From Flexifilum sp963727545 (GTDB lineage: Bacteria; Chloroflexota; Anaerolineae; Aggregatilineales; Phototrophicaceae), in contig CAVSGS010000013.1 of NCBI GenBank assembly GCA_963727545.1, forward strand, positions 399,932 to 463,931: a stretch of 64,000 nt of DNA, written 5' to 3'. Below are positions 52,897 through 61,556 of this stretch, piece by piece. Positions within the stretch are counted from its first letter, which is position 1, and each line of letters starts with the position of its first letter. The notes below the pieces were generated by a model that worked only from the letters and a program-made list of their open reading frames with translations, was not told the origin of the DNA and ran no database searches. The position numbers were made by a program, and so were the translations under genes.

Positions 52897-55869
52897 ATGG
52901 CTGTCACGAGTACGGACATTCGAGATGAGGTATTGCAACCCACCGGCTTGACGTCGCAGCAGGTCGAGGAAAGCCGCGCCCAATACGGCGCGAACATCCT
53001 CACGCCGCCGGCGCGCGATCCTTGGTGGAAGCTGTACCTAGAGAAATTTGAAGACCCGGTCATCCGCATCCTGATCATTGCGGCGGTGATCACCATCGCC
53101 GTTGGGGTAGTGGACGGGCATTACGTCGAGGGTGTTGCCATCATCATTGCGATTTTGCTGGCGACGACCCTCGCTTTTGTCAACGAGTATCGCGCGAACC
53201 AAGAATTCGACGTGCTCAATACCATCAACGACGAAGCGCCGACCAACGTGATCCGGGACGGCGCTTATGCTGTCATTCCCCGAAAAGACCTCGTGGTGGG
53301 CGACATCGCGCTGATCGAAGCCGGTGACGAACTCCCCGCCGACGGTTACATCCGCGAGGCGGTCGCGCTGCAGGTCAACGAAGCGCTGCTGACCGGCGAA
53401 TCGATGCCGGTCAACAAGGTCGTGTCGAAACCGGGCACGCAAGATGATGCGCGCTTCACGGACGACAAGGTGTTCCGCAGCACGATGGTCGTCGATGGTC
53501 ACGGCATATTCGAGGTCAGCGGAGTCGGCAACTCGACCAAGATCGGCGAGATCGCGCGGGCGGCGACCGGTGACACCGACGAGGTGACACCGCTCAACGC
53601 CCAGTTGGATCGGCTCAGCAAGCTGATCGGCGTGCTCGGCTTCAGCATCGCCGGGCTGACTTACGCGGGATTGGTGCTGCACGAGGTCGCCATCGGCGAG
53701 ATCGTGCTGACCGGACCGCAGTGGCTGTTCTTCGGCATTCTCGTCGTCAGCGTGCTGGCAGCGATGAGCCGGATTTGGCTGCCGATTTACTATGACGCGC
53801 GCGAACTGCTTGGGCGCGAGTCAACGTCCCCCGCGTGGTTGGAAGACAACAGCCTGCGCGGTTGGCTGCTGCCGATCGGCGTGGGCGTAGGCTTCTTCGC
53901 CGTCGCCGTGCTCGTCACGTTGGCGCTGGGCATCATCTCCGGGACGCCGGGCGAGTGGCTGCCCGGTGAGGCGGCGACTAACTTCCTGCGCTTCTTCATG
54001 ATCGCGGTGACGATCATCGTCGTCGCGGTGCCGGAAGGCTTACCGATGAGCGTCACGCTCAGTCTCGCCTACAGTATGCGGCGGATGACGGCGACCAATA
54101 ACCTCGTGCGCCGGATGCACGCGACCGAGACGGTTGGCGCGGCGACGGTGATCTGCTCCGACAAGACCGGCACGCTGACGCTCAACCAGATGCGCGTGCG
54201 CGACGCCAATTTCGCGGCGTTGGGCAATCGTCCGCTGACGCACGAACTCGACAGCGACACGGAGCGCCTGATCGCCGAGGCGGTCAGCGCCAACACGACC
54301 GCTAACCTCAGCCGCGTCCCCGGCGAGCCGATCCTTGCTCTGGGCGACAGCACCGAAGGCGCGCTGCTGCTCTGGTTGCAAGATCACGGTATCGACTACG
54401 TCCATCACCGTACCGGCTTCGCCATCGACGTGCAGTTGACCTTCTCCGCCGAACGGAAATACATGGGCACGCTGGGACACTCTGGCGTCGTTCAGACGCC
54501 GGTTGTCTACATCAAGGGCGCGCCGGAGATCGTGATGGAGCAGTGTACGCAAATCCTGACCGAGACCGGCGTCCTGCCGCTTGACGAGGAACAGCGCGTC
54601 GAAATCGAAGACCATCTGCACCGCTATCAGCGGCGCGGGATGCGCACACTGGCGTTCTCGTATAAGCCAGTCATGCCGACGACCGATGAAAACAAGCTGA
54701 CGATTGAGGAATTGGCGGCGGATATGATCTGGCTCGGCTACGTCGCCATCGCCGACCCGATCCGCCCGGAGGTGCCGACGGCGATCCAAGCCTGTCGCGA
54801 CGCCGGGATCGCGGTCAAAGTCGTCACCGGCGACAACGCCGAAACCGCCAAAGAGATCGCCCGGCAGATCGGTTTGTGGGATTTGCAGGACGACGAAGTC
54901 CCACACGCGCACATGAGTGGTCAAGAGTTCGCGGCGCTCGAAGGCGACGAACTGCAAGCCGCCGTCCGTAACCTCAAGGTGTTGTCACGCGCCCGCCCGA
55001 TGGACAAAACCCGGCTCGTGACTACGCTGCAAGCGATGGGTGAGGTCGTCGCCGTCACCGGTGACGGCACCAACGACGCACCCGCGCTCAACTACGCCAA
55101 CGTCGGCTTAGCGATGGGGTCGGGCACCGACATCGCCAAAGAAGCCAGTGACATCGTGCTGCTCGACAACTCGTTCCGCAGCATCGTCAACGCCGTGATG
55201 TGGGGGCGCTCGCTCTACCAGAACATCCAGCGCTTCATCCTGTTCCAGTTGACGATCAACGTCGCCGCGCTGGGGATCGCGCTGCTGGGTCCCTTCATCG
55301 GCGTCGAGTTCCCGCTGACGGTGATTCAGATGTTGTGGGTCAACCTGATCATGGACACGTTCGCATCGCTGGCGCTGGCGACCGAACCGGCGCGCTGGGA
55401 CGTGATGAAGCGCAAGCCGCGTAAATCGAGCGACTTCATCATCTCGCCGGAGATGACGCGGCGCATCCTCAACTTCGGGGTCAGCTTCATCGTTATCTTG
55501 GTCATCTTCCTGCTGGCGATTCAGGCGGACGGCGTGGTGACGGATCACGAGCTGACCTTGTTCTACGCGACCTTCATCATGCTCCAGTTCTGGAACCTGT
55601 TCAACGCGCGCATCCTCGGCTTGGATATGTCGGCGTTCAAGGGCATTGGTGAGAACAAGCAGTTCGTCGGCATCGCCGCCGCCATCTTGATCGGCACGAT
55701 CCTGATCATCCAGTTCGGCGGCGACATCTTCCGCACGACGCCGCTCTCGCTGGTCGAATGGCTGCTGGTGATCGGGTTGACGTCGCCGGTGCTGCTGCTC
55801 GGCGAGTTCCTGCGCTACAGCCGCGACCTGCGCGCGCGCAACGCCGCTGCCGACGCCGCACAAGGGTAA
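52897..55869 (+). CDS. Calcium-transporting P-type ATPase (PMCA/SERCA type)
   Basis: 990-aa P2-type ATPase that exports Ca2+ or a similar cation. Actuator motif LLTGESMPV, TM4 motif VVAVPEGLPMSVTLSLAY, phosphorylation site DKTGTLTLNQM (Asp422), hinge VTGDGTNDAPAL, and the TM6 motif WVNLIMDTFASLALATEP, which is typical of plasma-membrane Ca2+ pumps. About ten membrane helices. An extra loop between TM3 and TM4 (YYDARELLGRESTSPAWLED) is longer than usual. ATG 52897 is used because the preceding frame has no domain support. A terminator follows the stop. Confidence 0.92.
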   Translation: MAVTSTDIRDEVLQPTGLTSQQVEESRAQYGANILTPPARDPWWKLYLEKFEDPVIRILIIAAVITIAVGVVDGHYVEGVAIIIAILLATTLAFVNEYRANQEFDVLNTINDEAPTNVIRDGAYAVIPRKDLVVGDIALIEAGDELPADGYIREAVALQVNEALLTGESMPVNKVVSKPGTQDDARFTDDKVFRSTMVVDGHGIFEVSGVGNSTKIGEIARAATGDTDEVTPLNAQLDRLSKLIGVLGFSIAGLTYAGLVLHEVAIGEIVLTGPQWLFFGILVVSVLAAMSRIWLPIYYDARELLGRESTSPAWLEDNSLRGWLLPIGVGVGFFAVAVLVTLALGIISGTPGEWLPGEAATNFLRFFMIAVTIIVVAVPEGLPMSVTLSLAYSMRRMTATNNLVRRMHATETVGAATVICSDKTGTLTLNQMRVRDANFAALGNRPLTHELDSDTERLIAEAVSANTTANLSRVPGEPILALGDSTEGALLLWLQDHGIDYVHHRTGFAIDVQLTFSAERKYMGTLGHSGVVQTPVVYIKGAPEIVMEQCTQILTETGVLPLDEEQRVEIEDHLHRYQRRGMRTLAFSYKPVMPTTDENKLTIEELAADMIWLGYVAIADPIRPEVPTAIQACRDAGIAVKVVTGDNAETAKEIARQIGLWDLQDDEVPHAHMSGQEFAALEGDELQAAVRNLKVLSRARPMDKTRLVTTLQAMGEVVAVTGDGTNDAPALNYANVGLAMGSGTDIAKEASDIVLLDNSFRSIVNAVMWGRSLYQNIQRFILFQLTINVAALGIALLGPFIGVEFPLTVIQMLWVNLIMDTFASLALATEPARWDVMKRKPRKSSDFIISPEMTRRILNFGVSFIVILVIFLLAIQADGVVTDHELTLFYATFIMLQFWNLFNARILGLDMSAFKGIGENKQFVGIAAAILIGTILIIQFGGDIFRTTPLSLVEWLLVIGLTSPVLLLGEFLRYSRDLRARNAAADAAQG

Positions 55870-55888
55870 TTCTTCCGTTGTATACTTA

Positions 55889-55916
55889 GGGGCGCACCAA
55901 GCGTGCGCCTCTTTTT
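55889..55916 (+). terminator. Rho-independent terminator of the ATPase gene
   Basis: GGCGCAC, loop CAAGC, GTGCGCC, then TCTTTTT; about 20 bp after the stop. Confidence 0.85.
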
Positions 55917-55993
55917 GATCTCAGCAGCGGCTAATCCCGTGAAAAAGTGGGTCATGATACAATAGGGCTGATTTGCAAGGCGAGGATGTGGAA

Positions 55994-56255
55994 ATGACGA
56001 CACAAATTTTCACGCCAGAGGAAGAGTTTGAGATTGAGGTACGCGCGCGCCGGCGCGGCTATCACCGATCTGCGCGAATATGTTCGCGCGTTGGTTGCTG
56101 AGGACGCTGAAACGCAACTCGATCAGGCTTATTTCCATTCGCCAGAATGGCAGGCGCAAGAGCGCGAAGCAGACGACGATATTCACGCTGGGCGAGTAAA
56201 AACCTTCGACACGATGGAAGCGATGTTGGCTGATCTCGACAGCGACGATGAATGA
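55994..56255 (+). CDS. Antitoxin of a RelE-type module, frameshifted
   Basis: Start ATG 55994 (MTTQIFTPEEEFEIEVRARR) follows a GAGGATG ribosome binding site. The reading then needs removal of one C near 56065 to continue as GYHDLREYVRALVAEDAE, ending EAMLADLDSDDE at 56255. The corrected 86-aa product has the N-terminal dimeric DNA-binding look of small antitoxins and an acidic, toxin-binding tail. Its stop overlaps the toxin start (ATGA). An uncorrected gene would leave the toxin without its partner, which argues for a sequence error. Confidence 0.72.
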
Positions 56256-56530
56256 AGTACCAGCGCACCGCACACTTCAAGAAAGCCTATCAAGCGCTGC
56301 CTAAAACTATTCAAGCAAAGGTTGCAAAAGCGTTTCTATTGTTTCAATCAAATCCGCAGCACCCCTCGCTCGGCGTGAAGAAAATGCAAGGCTACGACCG
56401 GATTTGGGAAGGTCGGATCGATGACTTCTATCGCTTTACCTTCGAATACGTCACAGATGAGGCGACCGGCGAAGCGATCTGCTTGTTTCGTAACATCGGT
56501 AGGCACGATATTCTGGATCATAATCCGTAA
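56252..56530 (+). CDS. RelE/ParE-superfamily toxin (YafQ/HigB-like)
   Basis: 92-aa basic protein, probably an mRNA interferase or gyrase-inhibitor-type toxin. The RelE fold is visible: YQRTAHFKKAYQALPKTIQA, the LGVKKMQGYDRIWEGRIDD strand region, YRFTFEYV, and a His-containing C-terminus (IGRHDILDHNP). It overlaps the antitoxin gene by 4 bp and has a lower GC content than its neighbours. ubiE starts 11 bp downstream. Confidence 0.87.
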   Translation: MKYQRTAHFKKAYQALPKTIQAKVAKAFLLFQSNPQHPSLGVKKMQGYDRIWEGRIDDFYRFTFEYVTDEATGEAICLFRNIGRHDILDHNP

Positions 56531-56540
56531 CGAGTAACTC

Positions 56541-57242
56541 ATGGCAGCATTGCAAGGCAAAGAACGCGCGACCTACGTGCAGGGGATGTTCGACCGCATT
56601 GCGGCGCGCTACAACCTCATGAACCGCCTGATGACCTTCGGGCAGGATTTGCGCTGGCGACGCTTCGTCGTCCAGCAGGCGAAACTGAAAGCGGGCGACA
56701 AGCTGCTCGACCTCGCTACCGGCACCGGCGACATCGCCTTTGAGGCGCTCAAGCAGGTGCCCGGCGTGCAGACGTTCGGCGGCGATTTCTCGCTGGGCAT
56801 GATGCTGGTTGGGCAGCACTTGACGCGCGGCGATCAGGTGTTGTGGAACCAGTCCGACGCGCTTAACCTCCCGTTTCCTGACGACAGCTTCGAGGCGGTC
56901 ACCTCCGGCTACCTGATGCGCAACGTGATCGACATTCCGCGCGCCTTAGCCGAGCAGCGCCGCGTGCTCAAGCCGGGCGGGCGGATCGTCGTGCTCGACA
57001 CCTCGCCGCCGCCGCACAATCTGCTGCGACCGTTTATCCTGATCCACCTGCGCTACATCATTCCGCTGCTCGGCACGCTGATCAGCGGCAACGCTGACGC
57101 TTACGAGTATCTGCCCAAATCGACGCAGAAGTTCAAGACGCCGGACGAACTCGCCGCGCTCATGCGCGAAGCGGGTTTCCAGAATGTCCAGTATAAGACC
57201 TTCATGTTCCGGACGATGGCGGTTCACTGGGGCGAAAAATAA
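56541..57242 (+). CDS. ubiE: Demethylmenaquinone methyltransferase (UbiE/MenG)
   Basis: 233-aa SAM methyltransferase for the last step of menaquinone (or ubiquinone) synthesis. Family marks: VQGMFDRIAARYNLMNRLMT with FGQDLRWRR, SAM motif LLDLATGTGDIAFEAL, and SGYLMRNVIDIPRALAEQRR, VLKPGGRIVVLDT. The C-terminal MREAGFQNVQYKTFMF is also typical. No other quinone-synthesis genes are adjacent. Confidence 0.94.
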   Translation: MAALQGKERATYVQGMFDRIAARYNLMNRLMTFGQDLRWRRFVVQQAKLKAGDKLLDLATGTGDIAFEALKQVPGVQTFGGDFSLGMMLVGQHLTRGDQVLWNQSDALNLPFPDDSFEAVTSGYLMRNVIDIPRALAEQRRVLKPGGRIVVLDTSPPPHNLLRPFILIHLRYIIPLLGTLISGNADAYEYLPKSTQKFKTPDELAALMREAGFQNVQYKTFMFRTMAVHWGEK

Positions 57243-57286
57243 CCCGGCGCTAGGTAAAAACCACTTTGTCGGGGCGGGGTCGGGGG

Positions 57287-57451
57287 CTAACAAGGGTAGG
57301 TATTTAATTAACCTCACCCCCTGCCCCCTCTCCACATCGTGGAGAGGGGGTAAAAACAGGTTACAAAGGGTGTTTAAAGTCCCCTCTCTATGTAATGGAG
57401 AGGGGATTTAGGGGTGAGGTAAGCGTAGAGTTAAAAACCTACCCGTGTCAG
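57287..57451. repeat. 165-bp two-hairpin element, family B, inverted
   Basis: Runs CTAACAAGGGTAGGT ... ACCTACCCGTGTCAG and is nearly identical to the reverse complement of 41053-41217. It is flanked on both sides by GGGGTCGGGG (57276-57285 and 57452-57461), an apparent 10-bp target duplication. Lies between convergent genes. Confidence 0.9.
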
Positions 57452-57473
57452 GGGGTCGGGGATAGGGTAAGCC

Positions 57474-58925
57474 CTACCGCCTTGCAATTCTCCACAGCGT
57501 CACCGGCTGACCGTCCGCGCCGGGACGCGGGTAGGTGGTGACCAACTCGGCATCAGCATTCAACCCATCGGCGTCTTGTGGGAAGTGTGCGCCGGTCGCG
57601 GCTTCGACCAGCGCATAGACTTCGGCGTGATCGTTCAGTGCTTGCCTAATTTGCGCCAGCCCCGGCGCTTCGGTGCAAGTCATTTCCAACTCATCGATCG
57701 CATAGAAATTGGCGCGATGGCAGCTATCACTGGTCATGCTGGCGATGATCGGCGCGCTGCGGTCGCTGATCGTCTGCGGGAAGGCTTGCACCGCTTCGCG
57801 GAGTCCGTAACCGCTGCTGTGCTGGCTGAAATACTGCGTCCAGACCGCCTCCGGCACCCGCAGTTGATCCGGTGCGGTGTAGGCGTGAAGCGCGAACGGA
57901 ACGAAGCCGACCGCCAGCAGCAGCGTCACGCTGCTGAGCGCCCGCCAGCGTTCGGATGCTTGCCAGCGATCAAGCGCGACGCCGATCCCGGCACCGCCGA
58001 GCAGCAGCAGCGCGGGCAGCGTCACGACGAAGTGACGCGGCAGCACCTCGCGCCCCAAGACGATGATGCTCGCTAGCGGGATGCCGACCGCGAGCAGCAG
58101 CAAGCCGCCGGTACGCGGACGCAAAACTGCCAGCAAGATCAGCCCGGCGACCAGCGCGACGCTCCAAATCGGCAAGCTGAAGCCGAGCAACTGCGACGCC
58201 AGCATGGCGAGATTAGCGCCGATGCCCTGATTCGCACCACCCGATCCACCGCCGATCCAGCCGAGCGCGATTGAGAATAGATCGCTGCCGCGCAGCAGCA
58301 GATAGCCCAGCGGGAGCGCAAAACAGGCAGCAACCACCCCTGCCGCGATCAGCAGCAGCAGCAGGCGCCGTCCAATTGGGTAGCGCGCGCGCAGCAGGAC
58401 GATCAGCGCGACGCTGAAGGCAAACGGAGCTGCCGTGAATTTGAACAACACCGCCAAAGCCAGCGCCAACCCCGTGACGACAGCGCGCTTGACCGTTCCG
58501 CGTTCCGCCAGTCGCCAGCTTGCCCATAATGCCAGCACGACCAGCGCGCCCGCTTCGGCGTCGCTGAGCGCCAGCCGCTCGAAGAAAAATAGATAGGGCG
58601 ATGCGATCCACAGCACGCCCGCGAGCAGGGCGGCACGCTCGCCGAATACTCGCTTGGTCAGGGCATAGCCCGCCGCCAAGCCGATCATGCTCACCAAGAT
58701 GGTGGCGATGCGTCCGGCGAAAACTGGATCGTGTTGGGGATAGAACAGGGCAATCGCCCAGTGATTGATGATCTTGCCGTCGCGGATTTCCCAGAAGGGG
58801 TGCAGATTCCAGACCTCGACGGCGCGGGTCAGGTGCAGTCCCTCGTCGTTGTGGAGCGGCAGCGCTTCCAGCGCGGGAATCCGGCTGAGCCAGAGGATGA
58901 GCAGTAACAGGGCGAATTTACGCAA
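57474..58925 (-). CDS. GT-C family membrane glycosyltransferase (GT39/ArnT-like)
   Basis: 483 aa with about eleven membrane helices. The motif LHNDEGLHLTRAVEVW in the first outer loop carries the acidic pair of GT-C enzymes; KIINHWAIALFYPQHDP continues the catalytic loop. The C-terminal soluble part (about 345-483) ends PVTLWRIARR. It is related in plan to the gene at 3.2 kb, but the sequences differ. The acceptor (protein, lipid or glycan) cannot be told. Confidence 0.82.
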   Translation of the reverse strand: MRKFALLLLILWLSRIPALEALPLHNDEGLHLTRAVEVWNLHPFWEIRDGKIINHWAIALFYPQHDPVFAGRIATILVSMIGLAAGYALTKRVFGERAALLAGVLWIASPYLFFFERLALSDAEAGALVVLALWASWRLAERGTVKRAVVTGLALALAVLFKFTAAPFAFSVALIVLLRARYPIGRRLLLLLIAAGVVAACFALPLGYLLLRGSDLFSIALGWIGGGSGGANQGIGANLAMLASQLLGFSLPIWSVALVAGLILLAVLRPRTGGLLLLAVGIPLASIIVLGREVLPRHFVVTLPALLLLGGAGIGVALDRWQASERWRALSSVTLLLAVGFVPFALHAYTAPDQLRVPEAVWTQYFSQHSSGYGLREAVQAFPQTISDRSAPIIASMTSDSCHRANFYAIDELEMTCTEAPGLAQIRQALNDHAEVYALVEAATGAHFPQDADGLNADAELVTTYPRPGADGQPVTLWRIARR

Positions 58926-58993
58926 GCGATGACCCTAGTAATTGGTGAACCCAATGTGCGAGTTTATGCACCTCACTCGTGTACTTCGCTTGT

Positions 58994-59033
58994 CTCCCCC
59001 TCGCCTCATGGAGAGGGGGTCGGGGGGTGAGGT
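58994..59033. repeat. Family B hairpin, partial
   Basis: CCCCCTC...GAGAGGGGG followed by GGGGGGTGAGGT, one half of the element. Confidence 0.65.
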
Positions 59034-59067
59034 TTCGAGCGAATCGGGTATGGCGATTTGAATATAA

Positions 59068-59100
59068 CAAAAAAAGCTCGCCAGTTTCGCGCGAGCTTTC
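59068..59100 (-). terminator. Rho-independent terminator of infA
   Basis: On the minus strand AAAGCTCGC pairs with GCGAGCTTT (9-bp stem, 9-nt loop), followed by a T-run of seven; 27 bp past the infA stop. Confidence 0.85.
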
Positions 59101-59125
59101 TTAATTAGGGATGGTCAGCGCGGCG

Positions 59126-59374
59126 TCACGGAGTATCTTCGCTGCGCTGTCCTTCACGATAACGGTAGGTAATGCGTCCGCGAGCCGGATCATACACACT
59201 CATCTCCACACGCACACGGTCTCCAAGCAGAATACGAATGTAGTATTTGCGCATCTTGCCGGAGAGATAAGCGAGGATGCGATGTCCGTTCTCAAGCTCT
59301 ACCTGAAACTGAGTATTGGGCAGCGCTTCGACCACCACACCTTCGACTTCGATCTTGTCTTCTTTTTTCGCCAT
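59126..59374 (-). CDS. infA: Translation initiation factor IF-1
   Basis: 82-aa S1-like OB-fold protein. Family marks: MAKKEDKIEVEGVVVEALPN, TQFQVELENGHRILAYLSGK, MRKYYIRILLGDRVRVEMSV and ITYRYREGQ. About ten residues longer than E. coli IF-1 owing to the tail RSEDTP. rpsU lies upstream on the same strand, so both may be co-transcribed with the terminator after infA. Confidence 0.95.
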   Translation of the reverse strand: MAKKEDKIEVEGVVVEALPNTQFQVELENGHRILAYLSGKMRKYYIRILLGDRVRVEMSVYDPARGRITYRYREGQRSEDTP

Positions 59375-59489
59375 ACCTTGCCTTTGAGCAGTATAAACAG
59401 ACAATGCCGCTGCCTTGTTAGGGCAGCGGTTTTCGAATGCGCTCTGTGATTGAGCACCTGACGCTGGCTAAACATCCGTCAGCCACGAA

Positions 59490-59691
59490 CTAGCGCGTCA
59501 TCGCCTTGCGTTGACGACGGCGGGAACGCCGGATCGCCTTCTTCTTCTCGATGCGCCGTAGTTCGCTCTTGGAGATATGCCAGCGCTTCCGACGGACGGT
59601 GCTGAGCACACCACTATTCGTCACACGTTTGCGGAAGCGTCGCAGCAGCAACTCTTGCGAACTCGTTGGGTTTTAACGTTACATGCGCCAT
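59490..59691 (-). CDS. rpsU: Ribosomal protein bS21, frameshifted in this sequence
   Basis: A 66-aa S21 protein can be read if one base is removed near 59660-59661. The first 10 codons give MAHVTLKPNE, then the next frame gives SQELLLRRFRKRVTNSGVLS, TVRRKRWHISKSELRR and a basic tail IEKKKAIRRSRRRQRKAMTR. This matches S21 throughout. GGAGGTG lies 12 nt before the start. A ribosomal protein is unlikely to be lost, so the extra base is probably an assembly error. It is followed by infA on the same strand. Confidence 0.88.
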
Positions 59692-59724
59692 ATATTCGCC
59701 ATTCACCTCCCTTCCGTTTTCGTA

Positions 59725-59827
59725 CCGGGTACCGAGTCCTGAGTACTAAGTAAAAAACACTCTCACTGCGTCTTTTTCGCAAGAAGACTATTTTTTAACT
59801 CGGTACTCGGTACTCAGTACTCGGTAC
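59725..59827. repeat. Inverted-repeat element of GTACTC/GAGTAC units, family E
   Basis: Left arm (59727-59755) with GTACCGAGTCCTGAGTACTA and right arm (about 59792-59827) with CTCGGTACTCGGTACTCAGT form a long imperfect stem around a 35-bp centre. The tandem GGTACTC units recall the CAGTCCT repeat at 3.2 kb. Confidence 0.7.
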
Positions 59828-59900
59828 TGATTTTTTTATTCCGCTTACCGTTTAATTGTACCGAAATTGCCACCTAAACGCTATGGTCGGCTTCGCTCTG

Positions 59901-59940
59901 TCCCCCTCTCCCTACGGAGAGGGGATCAAAGCGTGAGGTC
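59901..59940. repeat. Family B hairpin, partial
   Basis: CCCCTCTCC, loop CTAC, GGAGAGGGG, then GTGAGGT; just past the stop of the S1-domain gene, where it may end its transcript. Confidence 0.7.
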
Positions 59941-59946
59941 AGTTCT

Positions 59947-61233
59947 TTACGCCTCGACGGGTGAATCCGCTTCGGCTTCGATTTCCTCGTCGTCTTCGAC
60001 GTCTTCCGCTTCAGCTTCCGCTTCGGCGAGCGCGGCTTCGGCGGCAGCCTGAGCTTCAGCTTCCGCTTTCGCTACGGCAGCTTCCGCTGCTTTGACTTCC
60101 AGCCACCGGTTGTTTTCTTCTTCGGTGACTTCCTTCAGGCTCAAGCCCAAACGCTGCTTGTCCGATTCAATGCTGATCACGCGCATCAGCAGATGCTGAC
60201 CTTCATGGACGACCAGCGATGGATCTTCCGGCTGCGGGTCAGAAATCTGGCTGGTGTGCAGCAGCGCTTCAATACCCGGATCGAGGCTGATGAAGGCACC
60301 GAACTGCGCCACGCGCGAGACCACGCCTTCGACCAACTGCCCGACGTGGTAGATTTCGTCCACGCGCGCCCACGGATTCTCCTGCAAGCGCTTGAGGCTC
60401 AAGCCGATCCGCTTGCCCTCGGCGTCCAGCCGCAGGATGTAGACTTGCACTTCGTCGCCGACCTTCAAGACTTCGCGCGGGTGATTGACGCGGTGCCAAG
60501 CCAGTTCCGAGATGTGGATCAGACCGTCAGCGCCGCCGAGATCGACGAACGCGCCGAAGTCACGCAGACCACTGACGACGCCCTTGCGGGTCTCGCCTTC
60601 TTGGAGTTGGTCGAGCAGCACTTCCTTGCGCGCGTCACGGCTGTCGCGCTGCGCGTCGCGCTGGCTGAAGACCAAACGGCGGCGCTTGCGATTGACTTCG
60701 ATAACCTTGAGCGTAATCGGCTGACCGATCAGGCGCTGCATCCGCAGCTTACGCTCGTCTTCGTTCAAGCCGCGCGGCAGGTCAAGCACGTGGCTGGCGG
60801 GCACGAAGCCCCGCAGGTTGCCGAACTGGACGATCAAGCCGCCGCGATTGGCGTCCGTGACCGTGCCGTCCCACACCTCGTCGTTGGCGAGCAGTTCTTC
60901 GGCTTTCTTCCAGTCTTCAACCTGCTGTGCCTGAGCGACTGAGAGCAGCAGATTGCCGTCGTCATCTTCCATCCGAACCAGCATGACGTCCAGTTCGTCG
61001 CCAACATTGTAGCGGTCGATGTCGGTGTTCATGCGTTCGAGGTCTTTACGATGGACAACGCCGTCGCGTTTCATCCCCTCAATGCCGACAATCAGCCCCT
61101 GCTCGTCAATTGCGACGACCGTTCCGGTGACGATATCGCCCCGTTCCGGGACTTCTTCCGCGAAAGAAGCCTCCAAGAGCGCGGCGAAATCCATTGCACT
61201 GTCTTCAAACATCAAGGTGTCATCTAGCTGCAT
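59947..61233 (-). CDS. rpsA: 30S ribosomal protein S1-like (four S1 domains)
   Basis: 428-aa RNA-binding protein with four consecutive S1 domains (about 30-100, 115-185, 200-270, 285-360). Clear motifs are GLIVGIEGMKRDGVVHRKDL, LIVQFGNLRGFVPASHVLD, GAFVDLGGADGLIHISELAW and GAFISLDPGIEALLHTSQI. The Glu/Ala-rich C-terminal 60 residues are acidic and probably disordered. Shorter than the six-domain proteobacterial S1, but common in this length outside Proteobacteria. The long upstream region (61234-61556) contains a leader hairpin followed by a T-run. Confidence 0.92.
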   Translation of the reverse strand: MQLDDTLMFEDSAMDFAALLEASFAEEVPERGDIVTGTVVAIDEQGLIVGIEGMKRDGVVHRKDLERMNTDIDRYNVGDELDVMLVRMEDDDGNLLLSVAQAQQVEDWKKAEELLANDEVWDGTVTDANRGGLIVQFGNLRGFVPASHVLDLPRGLNEDERKLRMQRLIGQPITLKVIEVNRKRRRLVFSQRDAQRDSRDARKEVLLDQLQEGETRKGVVSGLRDFGAFVDLGGADGLIHISELAWHRVNHPREVLKVGDEVQVYILRLDAEGKRIGLSLKRLQENPWARVDEIYHVGQLVEGVVSRVAQFGAFISLDPGIEALLHTSQISDPQPEDPSLVVHEGQHLLMRVISIESDKQRLGLSLKEVTEEENNRWLEVKAAEAAVAKAEAEAQAAAEAALAEAEAEAEDVEDDEEIEAEADSPVEA

Positions 61234-61287
61234 CTAGCCCCCCAAGGGAATTACCGAAAATTTGGACTTTTGGACTTTCAGGAATGG

Positions 61288-61336
61288 GCAAAAATAAAAC
61301 TCGGATCACTCGAACCACTAGGCTGAGCTACCGAGT
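61288..61336 (-). promoter_or_regulatory. Attenuator-like leader hairpin of the S1-domain gene
   Basis: On the minus strand ACTCGG (61336-61331) pairs with CCGAGT (61304-61299); an inner CTC/GAG pair supports the stem. It is followed by TTTATTTTTG, a terminator-like run, 55 bp before the start codon. The interior (TAGCTCAGCCTAGTGGTTCGA) resembles tRNA D-arm sequence. It could couple S1 synthesis to its own level. Confidence 0.4.
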
Positions 61337-61500
61337 TGTGTTTTGGCTGCGATTAAAATGGACACCAACGGACAACAATTGCGCCAGCAAATGTATTGTG
61401 TGCTAACGCATCCCCTTTCCTTAAAATCGGATGAGATTATAGAGGTTCAAAACGCGTTTGTCAACGAGCAGCTGAAAGAAGTTACAACCTCGTAACGACA

Positions 61501-61525
61501 AAAACCCCGCACGAGGCGGGGTTTT
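61501..61525 (-). terminator. Rho-independent terminator of the Flp pilin gene
   Basis: AAAACCCCGC pairs with GCGGGGTTTT (10-bp stem, 5-nt loop) 32 bp past the pilin stop; on the minus strand it is followed by TG after a five-T run. Confidence 0.85.
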
Positions 61526-61556
61526 CGAAAAATGACGTACTGCTATAAGACGATGA

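Larger units (their letters stand above)
61234..61556. other. Leader and spacer region upstream of the S1-domain gene
   Basis: 323 bp without a gene; AT-richer than its surroundings. It contains the attenuator-like hairpin (61288-61336), the S1 gene's leader, and the terminator of the Flp pilin gene at 61501-61525. Confidence 0.55.

Noticed and set aside
61296..61340. A tRNA gene on the minus strand
   Set aside because: Only D-arm-like and T-arm-like bits occur; there is no anticodon arm and no full acceptor stem.
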